From Bacteroidaceae bacterium (GTDB taxonomy: Bacteria; Bacteroidota; Bacteroidia; Bacteroidales; Bacteroidaceae), in contig JAKSLI010000023.1 of NCBI GenBank assembly GCA_024401305.1, forward strand, positions 1 to 43,639: a stretch of 43,639 nt of DNA. The letters are read 5' to 3'. The position numbers and the translations under genes are program-made. The notes beneath the pieces were generated by a model. The model was not told the DNA's origin. It saw only the letters and a program-made list of their open reading frames with translations, and searched no databases. How positions within the stretch are numbered: position 1 is the stretch's first letter; every line of letters starts with the position of its first letter. Below, in pieces: positions 1-6,838 of the stretch.

Positions 1-616
1 AACGCTTGAAGACTGCTTCCTGCAATGCCTTCGGACGCTCCATAAGGCTATTGAGATTCTTCATGGCATAGAGCCACTTGTCCATGAGAGTAACAAGTTC
101 CTCTTCGGTCTTGCGGAACTTAGGCATCTCAAGATAGACGTAGGTGAGCTTATCGTAGAAAAGCTTCTGCGATTTAGTGTCGAAGAGTTTCACCTCATGG
201 TGCATGTAGTTCTCGTCGGTATCATCGAAGGTAAAATTCAGGATTCCGATGGTATATACCTTCTTCAGCTCAAAGTTCCAAGGACCTTTGGGAGCCTGTT
301 CCTGGATAGGGAACGTAGAATAGTAGATGCTCCTATCCTTGAAATACTCCTGCTCCGCCTTCTGCATCTCAATAAGGAACTTTTCGCCTTTCGTGTTCTC
401 GCAATACACGTCAAACACAGCCTTGCGGTCAGCTATGGCATGCCCCAAGTGCTCGGTGTTGAGATAGGTAACATCAAGTATCTCCTCCTCACCATCAAAA
501 AGGGAGTTGAGGAAGCCGATAAGGCACTCCTTGTTCGCCTCCGTACCAAACAGTTTCTTGAAGGCGAAGTCGGTATAGAAGTTAGCGTATTTCTCGTGAG
601 TTGCAGATATTGGCAT
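1..616 (-). CDS. Rpn-family PD-(D/E)XK nuclease / putative transposase, partial
   Basis: This frame is open to the left edge, so the C-terminus is missing; 205 complete codons are visible. The N-terminus begins MPISATHEKYANFYTDFAFK, and the core DVYCENTKGEKFLIEMQ carries the acidic and glutamine residues (D69, E83, Q85) expected of a PD-(D/E)XK fold. The 'FAFKKLFGTEANKECLIGFL' opening is typical of the Rpn/transposase_31 family that is abundant in Bacteroidales. Characterised Rpn proteins are DNA endonucleases that promote RecA-independent recombination; activity here is inferred. The start at 616 is set by a good promoter 25-57 bases upstream. The gene borders an island of small cargo-like genes and repeats, a common setting for the family. 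Confidence 0.85.
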   Translation of the reverse strand, partial: MPISATHEKYANFYTDFAFKKLFGTEANKECLIGFLNSLFDGEEEILDVTYLNTEHLGHAIADRKAVFDVYCENTKGEKFLIEMQKAEQEYFKDRSIYYSTFPIQEQAPKGPWNFELKKVYTIGILNFTFDDTDENYMHHEVKLFDTKSQKLFYDKLTYVYLEMPKFRKTEEELVTLMDKWLYAMKNLNSLMERPKALQEAVFKR

Positions 617-641
617 AATGCGTATAATTTCTTATTGGGTG

Positions 642-673
642 CAAAGTTATAGATATTTTCCCTAACCTCCAAA
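642..673 (-). promoter_or_regulatory. Bacteroidetes-type promoter of the Rpn-family gene
   Basis: On the minus strand TTTG (670-673) is followed by a 20-base spacer and TAACTTTG (642-649), matching the Bacteroidetes primary sigma factor consensus. The start codon follows 25 bases downstream. Confidence 0.75.
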
Positions 674-765
674 CAATTCCGCGATTATTTCTCGCTGAGC
701 CATAACATTCATTACTCGTTGAAAATATTATTTCTCGCATGAAAATGCCGAAAGGTGCGACATAC

Positions 766-871
766 CATAAACGTATGCCGCACCTTTCTTGCTAGAGAGA
801 AAACTTATTACTGTATTTTGTTCATGTAATCTACAAATGGTCAGTACAGTGACCTGTCACCTGTCTCTCGC
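766..871. repeat. Direct repeat, copy A (about 105 bases)
   Basis: The block contains CGTATGCCGCACCTTTCTTG, then GCTAGAGAGAAAACTTATTA, then ATGGTCAGTACAG. The same order with small changes is found at 1369-1476. The two copies are in direct orientation and bracket the gene at 903-1286. Confidence 0.8.
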
Positions 872-902
872 GGAACCATCCCTGAGATTCAATCAGCGAA
901 TA

Positions 903-1286
903 TCATCCAATTATTTCCGCTATTGTATGGCATTTTGCCATTTCTTCAAGCCATAAGTCTCTGTCGGGCTGCTCTAAGGTATTAATCCTTTTGATAACGA
1001 GTTCATTTAATTCAGAGAAAGTCATAGTCTTGCCCAGATCTTCAAAGACAAGTTCCTCCTTGCCAAAATGAAGAATTCTTCTTATAAAGCTGTCACATTT
1101 TTTTGTCCCTACCAGCTTGAATAATTTTCCTTGTCCATTTACATACACATGTCCCAGATAATCTCTTTCAAAATAAGAGATTTCCTTTGCATAATGAAAG
1201 CTATCTCCTATGAAAGTCTGTTCTATATTGTCTTCATTTAGAGACGTCATTGATACATTTAAAAGAGGATACAATTTTTCTTCCAT
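903..1286 (-). CDS. Uncharacterised 127-residue protein
   Basis: I do not recognise this family. The protein is soluble-looking with no signal peptide or membrane segment, and is moderately acidic. It starts MEEKLYPLLNVSM and ends in a helical segment rich in E, L and K (EMAKCHTIAEIIG). It could be a small intracellular partner such as an immunity protein, but nothing in the sequence proves this. It is bracketed by direct repeats of about 105 bases, and a palindromic repeat copy begins about 30 bases past its stop. Base composition is AT-richer than the housekeeping genes to the right, as in the other genes of this island. Confidence 0.6.
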   Translation of the reverse strand: MEEKLYPLLNVSMTSLNEDNIEQTFIGDSFHYAKEISYFERDYLGHVYVNGQGKLFKLVGTKKCDSFIRRILHFGKEELVFEDLGKTMTFSELNELVIKRINTLEQPDRDLWLEEMAKCHTIAEIIG

Positions 1287-1368
1287 AAATATATAAGAAT
1301 TAGCAAATTAATAAATTCCATTATACAATTTGAGTGTTCCTGCGGGGTCACGGAACTATCCCCGTGCC

Positions 1369-1476
1369 CCATAACCGTATGCCGCACCTTCCTTGCTAGA
1401 GAGAACTTATTATAGTGTTTTATGTTGCGGAACAGCTCCTGCAATCAACTAATGGTCAGTACAGCGCCCCCTGTAC
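1369..1476. repeat. Direct repeat, copy B (about 105 bases)
   Basis: Partner of the block at 766-871: CGTATGCCGCACCTTCCTTG, GCTAGAGAGAACTTATTA and ATGGTCAGTACAG in the same order. Directly before it, around 1343-1370, is a hairpin-capable GGGGTCACGG / CCGTGCCCC pair. The rest of the 1287-1540 gap shows no convincing gene; a 61-codon frame at 1259-1444 overlaps the repeat and is judged spurious. Confidence 0.8.
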
Positions 1477-1540
1477 TACCTCACGCTGATGGAAGTTTTA
1501 TTATTTCACGCAGAAAACGCAGATGTTGTAGATGATTGTT

Positions 1541-2257
1541 TCAATAGGTACAGTGACCTGTCTCCTGTCCTTCAGAAGGTTCCAAAGGAATAGCCAATGA
1601 TATTATTCCAAATGCGCCCCCCTGTTTATCTCTTATATCGGGATCAACAATTTCCGAGAAAGGAGCAATATGGTGTATGTCCTTATATACTGCCAATTCC
1701 AAGATGACGCTCTTTGGTTTTGACTTTATATCAATTCGCTCAGCATCACTTAAAGACTTATATCGATTTTCAGGGGATTCTATATGAATATCCTTGATAT
1801 AGTCCGTAGAGTGGAAGGCTTCTTTTTCCATTGACAGCATATAGTTTGATTCTGGTGCCAAGGGGGTAAAAAGGTAGCCTATCTGATGAAAACGAATGTA
1901 GCGATCTTCATTCATTCTTATAACATCATGAAGCATGCCTGCAACTCCCAATTCGCTGACAATAGGTATTAGTGAAAGCTTGTATGTGTTGACACTCTTG
2001 TCATACCTGTGGAACAAGTAAGAATAATATGGCAATTTTTGCACGATTGTCCCGTCATTCTTCTTGAAGGAAAAGCCGTTTATTGGAACAAGATAGCTAT
2101 CCAAGAGATACAGGGTATCCTGTGTGTCGTTGTGGATGTTAAAAATATAATTAATGGAATCTTCCTTTGCCAATGTAATTGTAACACCCGACATACCCCA
2201 TGCATTCATGCACCCAAGCATAAAAGCAATTAGAAGTTTAAATTTAATAAATTTCAT
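1541..2257 (-). CDS. Exported hypothetical protein, 238 residues
   Basis: The N-terminus MKFIKFKLLIAFMLGCMNAWG is a convincing signal peptide (basic start, hydrophobic core, small residues before the likely cleavage site), so the product is probably periplasmic or surface-exposed. The body is a mixed beta-rich sequence (NYIFNIHNDTQDTLYLLDSY) that I cannot assign. The last residues, GQETGHCTY, are translated from a copy of the local palindromic repeat, so the natural C-terminus may have been replaced when the repeat inserted. It lies in a co-directional series of small unrelated genes. Function unknown. Confidence 0.7.
   Translation of the reverse strand: MKFIKFKLLIAFMLGCMNAWGMSGVTITLAKEDSINYIFNIHNDTQDTLYLLDSYLVPINGFSFKKNDGTIVQKLPYYSYLFHRYDKSVNTYKLSLIPIVSELGVAGMLHDVIRMNEDRYIRFHQIGYLFTPLAPESNYMLSMEKEAFHSTDYIKDIHIESPENRYKSLSDAERIDIKSKPKSVILELAVYKDIHHIAPFSEIVDPDIRDKQGGAFGIISLAIPLEPSEGQETGHCTY
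1547..1590. repeat. Palindromic island repeat overlapping a gene end
   Basis: GGTACAGTGACCTGTCTCCT followed by GTCCTTC. The ACAG / CTGT halves are inverted around a 4-base centre. This copy encodes the C-terminal tail and stop of the gene at 1541-2257. Sister copies or variants lie near 843, 1457, 2285, 2845, 2949, 3000, 3636 and 3860. Confidence 0.75.
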
Positions 2258-2330
2258 ATTTACCTTTTATATTTGTTATGTTCTTCATCATGAGGGTCAC
2301 AGGGACAATACTGTCCTCCTGTCCTTTCCC

Positions 2331-2744
2331 TCAGTCAAGTTCATATTCTGTATATGTCATATACTTACTATCTTCTACCAAGTACATGAAATCACGAGGG
2401 ATATATAATCTGTTTTTATACAAAATATACGGACCTGGTGTGCCTTGGGCAATTTTGTATTCAGTATTCTTTTTATTATTTATAAGTCTTTCTCCTATTA
2501 TCCAAGGTCCAATTATCGCATCAATAGTCTCGAGGCGATAATCGTTTCTGTCAGACTCGTTAACAAATAGCAGTGTTTCTTGTGTCACTTCACAGAAATC
2601 AGTACTTCTTGATAAATAAGTTTGCACTTCTTTGGGTAGCTCATTGTATGTAAGTGTCCTTGACGGCATGTCGTCAATCTGCTTGTTACATGAGCTACAT
2701 ACTGCAAAAATAAATATAATGAGAAATGGTAGTTGATTCTTCAT
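2331..2744 (-). CDS. Small hypothetical lipoprotein, 137 residues
   Basis: MKNQLPFLIIFIFAVCSSCN is a lipoprotein signal with a lipobox-like VCSSC, so the product is predicted to be lipid-anchored at the cell envelope. The mature part (TLTYNELPKEVQTYL onward) resembles the small PepSY/SmpA-like lipoproteins of Bacteroidales only in general layout; I do not assign a family. It ends TYTEYELD, with an inverted GTCC-rich repeat just beyond the stop (2285-2330). The 272-base gap upstream (2745-3016) contains only repeat copies. Confidence 0.7.
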   Translation of the reverse strand: MKNQLPFLIIFIFAVCSSCNKQIDDMPSRTLTYNELPKEVQTYLSRSTDFCEVTQETLLFVNESDRNDYRLETIDAIIGPWIIGERLINNKKNTEYKIAQGTPGPYILYKNRLYIPRDFMYLVEDSKYMTYTEYELD

Positions 2745-2844
2745 TTTGTTTATCTCGTTTTATTGATCCAGGTACTAACTCTATTATGTGAATTGTGGAA
2801 ATCTCCTTTTACTAGCGTAGGATAAATCATTCCAGGATGTGAAC

Positions 2845-3026
2845 AGGGACGGTTCTTCTTCACGTTCTAAGGTGACACATATCCGTCCCCTGTCACATTT
2901 TTATTTTATATTACGTTTGTTACTCACAGGTGAGGTTGTTCTCTAACAGAAGGTGGTGGTACAGTGACCTGCCACATGTCCTTTTCTGAGATTCCTGAAG
3001 GTGGTACAATGACCTGTCACATGTCC
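2845..3026. repeat. Cluster of three palindromic island repeats
   Basis: A GGGACGG ... CCGTCCC pair lies at about 2847-2890. Two tandem copies of the GGTGGTACAGTGACCTGYCA type follow, beginning near 2951 and 3000, each continuing into CATGTCCTT. The last copy runs into the stop codon of the gene at 3017-3565 (reading KKDM then stop on the minus strand). Confidence 0.75.
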
Positions 3027-3565
3027 TTCTTAATCAATACAGTAAATCCTTTAATGTAATATATTGATTCGCAGACTTTATTTAACTTTAACCTCAAATC
3101 TATTTTCCTTAACTGACTATTTCCCTCCATAGCCGCTAAAGAATCCAATTGGTTGGAAGTATAATGAAGATGATGTTTACCCCCCTTATATATATACCCC
3201 ATACCATAGGAGCCAGATTTACCTTCTTTTTTAAGATAAGATGTAACTTCACATGGAGGTGTTGTAAAACTCTCATTTTCCATTGCAAGATTATACATTA
3301 CAGAAAAAGCAGCCCAGTTCAAAATAGTCCAGATTAACAGAGAAAAAATAAAGCTAATTTCTAAAGACCTTTTCAAATAATATAGCAAAGCAAATATTAG
3401 AATTAGGATTGAGTATTTAATGCCTCCATACAGGAAATTTAGACACAAAAAATTATGGGAAATTTCCGAGTCTGTTAACACTGTAGAAATGATTAATGCT
3501 ATAACTCCTATGCCCCGTGGAAACTTGGGGAGAGTAAAGCTTTTATTTGTTTTATTTCTTTTCAT
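3017..3565 (-). CDS. Hypothetical membrane protein, 182 residues
   Basis: Three to four hydrophobic segments are visible (GVIALIISTVL, YSILILIFALLYYL, ISFIFSLLIWTILNWAAF), followed by a soluble C-terminal half containing GSYGMGYIYKGGKHHLHYTS. The layout, a few membrane helices and then a small soluble domain, is common in uncharacterised Bacteroidales proteins; I do not recognise the family. The stop codon lies at the edge of a palindromic repeat. A possible promoter sits at 3704-3735, about 140 bases upstream. Confidence 0.65.
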   Translation of the reverse strand: MKRNKTNKSFTLPKFPRGIGVIALIISTVLTDSEISHNFLCLNFLYGGIKYSILILIFALLYYLKRSLEISFIFSLLIWTILNWAAFSVMYNLAMENESFTTPPCEVTSYLKKEGKSGSYGMGYIYKGGKHHLHYTSNQLDSLAAMEGNSQLRKIDLRLKLNKVCESIYYIKGFTVLIKKDM

Positions 3566-3890
3566 ATGTTTTTGGGGTAACTGCAGAAGTGGCAGTTTTT
3601 CTAGATTTGTTTATAGCATATCTATTTCTGCCAAGAGGGTCATAGGGACTGGTACCGTGACCCGCTGCATTCTATGTTGATGAAATGTAATCATTCTTGG
3701 CTGCAAAGTTAATCAATTATACCATAACCGTCAAACATTTCCATGATTATTCCTCGTAGAGCCATGACATTCGTTTTCCTATTGCCGGAATTGTCTTCTC
3801 TTCGACTGTATGTTTCATGTAAACCTCTTGAGTTGTGTCCAACTTCTTGGGTTCACTTCAGACCTGTCCCCTGTCCTCTCGACCTCTTAC
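3566..3890. other. Intergenic segment with duplicated promoter region and repeats
   Basis: No gene is supported. It contains a palindromic repeat near 3636-3670 (AGGGTCATAGGGACTGGTAC), a minus-strand promoter-like pair at 3704-3735 that echoes the Rpn promoter region (compare 641-712), and a further GTCC-rich repeat near 3859-3890. Confidence 0.55.
3704..3735 (-). promoter_or_regulatory. Promoter-like pair, copy of the Rpn upstream region
   Basis: On the minus strand TTTG (3732-3735), 20-base spacer, TAACTTTG (3704-3711). The flank to 3778 (GATTATTCCTCGTAGAGCC) matches the flank of the Rpn promoter at 678-712 (GATTATTTCTCGCTGAGCC). It may drive the membrane protein gene or be left over from a lost Rpn copy. 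Confidence 0.55.
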
Positions 3891-4301
3891 CTATAATTCA
3901 CTTTCTACTTTGTAGAAATAGATACCTTCTTCTACTTCTATAAAGATAGGAATATATATAGCAAAGCCTTCTTTTCGTTTTGATACTAGCATACTGCTCG
4001 GTCCTCCCTGTAGGTCTTCTTGATATAATGTGTCAACATCATCACATTTTGGAGGCAAACTAGAAAGGTTATCAATAGATATCTCATCAGAGTAGATTCT
4101 CCATTTTGACTTTGCTTTATAAATGAGATTCCCATTTCTACTATAGATTTTTTGAAGAAAGTCCCCATTAGGTAGCAACCAAATTGAATCTTTAAAGCAT
4201 TTATGAGTTTCTGTGTAAGTGCCTATCAAATCTTGTTCTGTATAGAAATTACAACTTCCTAATGTAATAACTATTGTTAATATACATAATACAGCTTTCA
4301 T
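3891..4301 (-). CDS. Small hypothetical lipoprotein, 136 residues
   Basis: I chose the start at 4301 because MKAVLCILTIVITLGSC is a clean lipoprotein signal with an LGSC lipobox; an upstream start at 4337 would add 12 residues and overlap a hairpin. The mature region starts NFYTEQDLIGTYTETHKCF and includes SIWLLPNGDFLQKIYSRNG and a following W, a pattern like lipocalin-type small lipoproteins that monitor or bind envelope ligands. That is only an analogy. A GTCC-rich island repeat begins directly after the stop. Confidence 0.7.
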   Translation of the reverse strand: MKAVLCILTIVITLGSCNFYTEQDLIGTYTETHKCFKDSIWLLPNGDFLQKIYSRNGNLIYKAKSKWRIYSDEISIDNLSSLPPKCDDVDTLYQEDLQGGPSSMLVSKRKEGFAIYIPIFIEVEEGIYFYKVESEL

Positions 4302-4333
4302 GGAATATATAGTGATGTGTCTATCTTGCTTGT

Positions 4334-4360
4334 GCACAAAGGGGTCTGACCCTTTTGTGC
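4334..4360. repeat. Perfectly foldable REP-like hairpin
   Basis: GCACAAAGGGGTC is inverted against GACCCTTTTGTGC with one mismatch and almost no loop. A short T-run follows on the plus strand. GGGTCTGACCC cores are a frequent REP (repetitive extragenic palindrome) type. It lies just upstream of the lipoprotein gene and beyond the mtnN stop, so it could also act as a terminator. Confidence 0.65.
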
Positions 4361-4367
4361 AATTTTT

Positions 4368-4396
4368 ACGAACGAACGAACAAACGAACGAACAAA
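4368..4396. repeat. Tetranucleotide microsatellite (ACGA/ACAA)
   Basis: About seven 4-base units ACGA with ACAA variants stand between the hairpin and the 3' end of mtnN. It is non-coding and may vary in length between strains. Confidence 0.8.
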
Positions 4397-4411
4397 AATA
4401 ATGAACTGGAA

Positions 4412-5134
4412 CTACAACCTTTCAAGGAAAGCTTTGGTTGTAGAGAATGACTTGTCTGCCATCGTTGCCCAGAAATCGTTGTAGGAAGCGGTGTTGTTTT
4501 CCTTCAAAGGGATGTCGCTGACAACGCGGAAGCTGACGAACTGCACATTATATATGTAACATGTGTGCGCGATGGCTGCGCTCTCCATATCGACTGCCTT
4601 GGCATCTGGCACGGTGGCGTGGATGGCTGCCATCTTCTCAACGGAATCAACAAACCAGTCGCCTGTGGCTATCTTGCCGGCGATGACAGTAGCCCCCTCC
4701 GACTCCCCCACAAGGGGGAGGGAAGAACCATCGTGGGTATTGATGGAGAGTGCTTTGTCGATGAGTGCTTGCGGAGTGACGAACTCCGACGGCATGCCTT
4801 GTATCTGACCTGCGAGGTTCTCTGGTCCGCAATATACATCGTGATACTGGCACGAGCTGCTGACAACAACATCGCCTATCTCGAGGTTTACGTCTGCGCC
4901 GCCAGCACAGCCTGAACTTACAACAACATCCGGCTTGAACTCGCTGATGAGATTCGTTGCACCGATGGCTGCATTGACCTTGCCGATGCCGCTGTGCATA
5001 AGCAAAACTTCATTGCCTGCAAGAGTGCCTGATGTGCAGTGATTGCCAAGAATATGCACTTCTGTCTTATCGGAAAGGAGCTGCTCAAGGGCATTGAACT
5101 CCTTGTCCATTGCTACGATAACGCCGATTTTCAT
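4412..5134 (-). CDS. mtnN: 5'-methylthioadenosine/S-adenosylhomocysteine nucleosidase
   Basis: The enzyme hydrolyses methylthioadenosine and S-adenosylhomocysteine to adenine and the thioribose compound, clearing by-products of methylation and polyamine synthesis in the cytoplasm. The fold signature is intact: MKIGVIVAMDKEF with catalytic-type E12, LLMHSGIGKVNAA, SSGCAGG, VDMESAAIAH with E184 binding ribose, and VVSDIP with D207 as the acid. At 240 residues it is about 8-10 longer than the Escherichia coli enzyme. The excess falls at residues 135-149, where HDGSSLPLVGESEGAT is translated from a GC-rich palindrome at 4688-4735. This looks like an in-frame insertion in a surface loop. The gene is downstream of der, separated by a repeat element. 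Confidence 0.93.
   Translation of the reverse strand: MKIGVIVAMDKEFNALEQLLSDKTEVHILGNHCTSGTLAGNEVLLMHSGIGKVNAAIGATNLISEFKPDVVVSSGCAGGADVNLEIGDVVVSSSCQYHDVYCGPENLAGQIQGMPSEFVTPQALIDKALSINTHDGSSLPLVGESEGATVIAGKIATGDWFVDSVEKMAAIHATVPDAKAVDMESAAIAHTCYIYNVQFVSFRVVSDIPLKENNTASYNDFWATMADKSFSTTKAFLERL
4688..4735. repeat. Short GC-rich palindrome inside mtnN
   Basis: CTCCCCCACAAGGGGGAG lies in the coding sequence and is read on the minus strand as PLVGESEG. The same core occurs inside asnB (28516-28550), upstream of amt (30006-30037, opposite orientation) and, as CTCCCCCCTTAGGGGG, nested in two intergenic elements. Confidence 0.85.
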
Positions 5135-5341
5135 AACAAGCCTCTCCCCCCAGCCCCCTCCCGGCCCCCTCTAACTCCCCCCTTAGGGGGCGAACTAAAG
5201 ATAGGAGTACCATTTTGAAGGGGGAGTGATATGTTTTGTGGGAGAGATTTATATCACTATATAAAATACTAATTGCCTCATCCTTATAGTGTAATTACTC
5301 CCCCTCCCATTATTAGGGGGAGGGGGTAAGGGGGGAGAGGC
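5135..5341. repeat. GC-rich intergenic element 1 (mtnN/der gap)
   Basis: It fills the whole gap between two co-directional genes. The ends are complementary: GCCTCTCCCCCC near 5142 and GGGGGGAGAGGC at about 5328-5339. Each end carries its own hairpin (CTCCCCCTCCCATTATTAGG with a matching right half). The middle has the conserved GAGTGATATG ... ATATCAC pair. A second short palindrome with flank (5163-5213) is nested in the left part. In transcription direction the element begins at the der stop and ends about 5 bases before mtnN, offering GGGGAGAGG as a ribosome-binding-like sequence. Confidence 0.85.
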
Positions 5342-6655
5342 TTATTTCTGCCTTACAAAAATGTTTATTGGCGAACCTGTAAGCGTCCAGGTCTCGCGAA
5401 TCTTGTTCTCGAGGAAACGCTTGTAAGGTTCCTTAACATACTGCGGAAGGTTTGCGTAGAACACGAAAGATGGTATCTGTGTGTCCGGAAGCTGTGCGCA
5501 GTACTTGATCTTGATGTACTTGCCCTTGATGGATGGCGGTGGTGTTGCCTCGATGATAGGCAGCATCACTTCGTTGAGTTTTGTCGTTCCGATGCGTGCC
5601 TTGCGGTTGAGATACACTTCCTTCGCGGTCTCAAGAACCTTGAAGATGCGCTGCTTCGTGAGTGCAGAGGCGAAGATTATTGGAAAGTCCTTGAACGGTG
5701 CCATGCGCTCACGAATGGCGTTCGTGAAGGTGTCGATGACAATCTGCGATTTCTCTTCCACGAGGTCCCATTTGTTTACTACGACAACGAGACTCTTGTG
5801 GTTCTTCTGTATGAGCTGGAAGATGTTCATGTCCTGTGCCTCAATACCACGAGTGGCGTCGAGCATGAGGATGCAGACATCGCTGTTCTCGATGGCACGG
5901 ATGGAACGCATCACGCTATAGAACTCAAGGTCTTCTGTCACCTTGTTCTTGCGACGGATGCCGGCAGTGTCAACGAGGTAGAAGTCGAAGCCGAACTTGT
6001 CGTAACGAGTGTAGATGCTGTCGCGAGTTGTGCCGGCAATGTCTGTCACGATGTTGCGGTCTTCGCCGATGAAAGCGTTGATGAGTGAACTCTTGCCCGC
6101 ATTAGGACGACCAACAACGGCAAAGCGAGGAATGCCTTCCTCGAGCGGAGTGTCGGTTTCCTTTGGCAGAGTCTCAAGGATGAGGTCAAGTAGATCGCCA
6201 GTGCCAGAGCCTGTAGCGGCAGAGATACACTGCGGTTCGCCAAGACCGAGTTTGTAGAATTCAGCTCCGAGATAGATGCCTTCGTTGTTGTCGATCTTGT
6301 TGACAGCAAGTATCACGGGGAGTTTTGTGCGGCGAAGAATCATCGCCACATCCTCGTCCCAGTCTGTTACGCCATTGAGTCCGTCGCACACGAAGAGAAT
6401 CATCTGAGCCTCTTCAGTGGCAACAATAACCTGCTTGCGAATCTCCTCTTCGAAGATGTCGTCAGAGTTTACTACCCATCCGCCGGTATCTACAACAGAG
6501 AATTCACGGCCGCACCATTCGCATTTTCCATACTGGCGGTCGCGTGTGGTGCCGGCTTCATCACTGACAATGGCACTACGGGTTTTTGTTAATCGATTGA
6601 AAAGTGTAGATTTGCCCACATTAGGGCGTCCTACAATAGCTACTAAGTTTGACAT
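5342..6655 (-). CDS. der: Ribosome biogenesis GTPase Der (EngA)
   Basis: Der is an essential GTPase with two tandem G domains that assists maturation of the 50S subunit. Both P-loops are visible, GRPNVGKS (residues 9-16) and GRPNAGKS (182-189), with TTRD switch sequences after each, DTGG and DTAG motifs, and NKID and NKWD guanine-specificity motifs. The C-terminal KH-like domain (about residues 350-437, [19 protein letters not shown]) is complete. The length of 437 is normal. Minus-strand GAGGAGG precedes the start by about 8 bases. It lies between mtnN and the DUF2723 gene, with repeat elements in both gaps. Confidence 0.97.
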   Translation of the reverse strand: MSNLVAIVGRPNVGKSTLFNRLTKTRSAIVSDEAGTTRDRQYGKCEWCGREFSVVDTGGWVVNSDDIFEEEIRKQVIVATEEAQMILFVCDGLNGVTDWDEDVAMILRRTKLPVILAVNKIDNNEGIYLGAEFYKLGLGEPQCISAATGSGTGDLLDLILETLPKETDTPLEEGIPRFAVVGRPNAGKSSLINAFIGEDRNIVTDIAGTTRDSIYTRYDKFGFDFYLVDTAGIRRKNKVTEDLEFYSVMRSIRAIENSDVCILMLDATRGIEAQDMNIFQLIQKNHKSLVVVVNKWDLVEEKSQIVIDTFTNAIRERMAPFKDFPIIFASALTKQRIFKVLETAKEVYLNRKARIGTTKLNEVMLPIIEATPPPSIKGKYIKIKYCAQLPDTQIPSFVFYANLPQYVKEPYKRFLENKIRETWTLTGSPINIFVRQK

Positions 6656-6838
6656 AAAATAAACCTCCTCAACGGACCCACCCCCCCAACCCCTCCCTTA
6701 CAAGGAGGGGAGGAATATGCTTCTGTAGATTGGTGGATTTCGTTGAGTGGAATGTGTGAATTAATAATTTGAAATTGATTACATCTTAGCAAGACTATCT
6801 CCTCCCCGTCCTGAAAGGAAGGGGTAGGGGGAAGGTCT
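6656..6838. repeat. GC-rich intergenic element 2 (der/DUF2723 gap), divergent copy
   Basis: Same layout as the other elements but more diverged. Left hairpin CCCCTCCCTTACAAGGAGGG, then GAATATGC matching the GTGATATGC position, then an AT-rich middle, then right hairpin CCCCGTCCTGAAAGGAAGGG and GTAGGGGGAAGG. It runs from the DUF2723 stop to the der ribosome-binding site. Confidence 0.7.

Larger units (their letters stand above)
617..902. other. Intergenic segment with repeat copies
   Basis: No gene is seen here. It holds the Rpn promoter and its upstream flank (a second version lies near 3700-3780), one copy of a roughly 105-base repeat (766-871, partner at 1369-1476), and one copy of the small palindromic repeat around 843-873. 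Confidence 0.6.

Noticed and set aside
197-652. Plus-strand 151-codon frame at the left edge
   Set aside because: It is antisense to the Rpn-family gene, whose motifs and promoter are clear on the minus strand.
1259-1444. Possible 61-residue gene on the minus strand
   Set aside because: It is made largely of repeat DNA and overlaps the start of the next gene.
5135-5341. Simple intrinsic terminator between der and mtnN
   Set aside because: The element is far longer than a terminator, lacks a T-run after the stem and is shared by gaps within apparent operons. Termination is possible but not its main feature.
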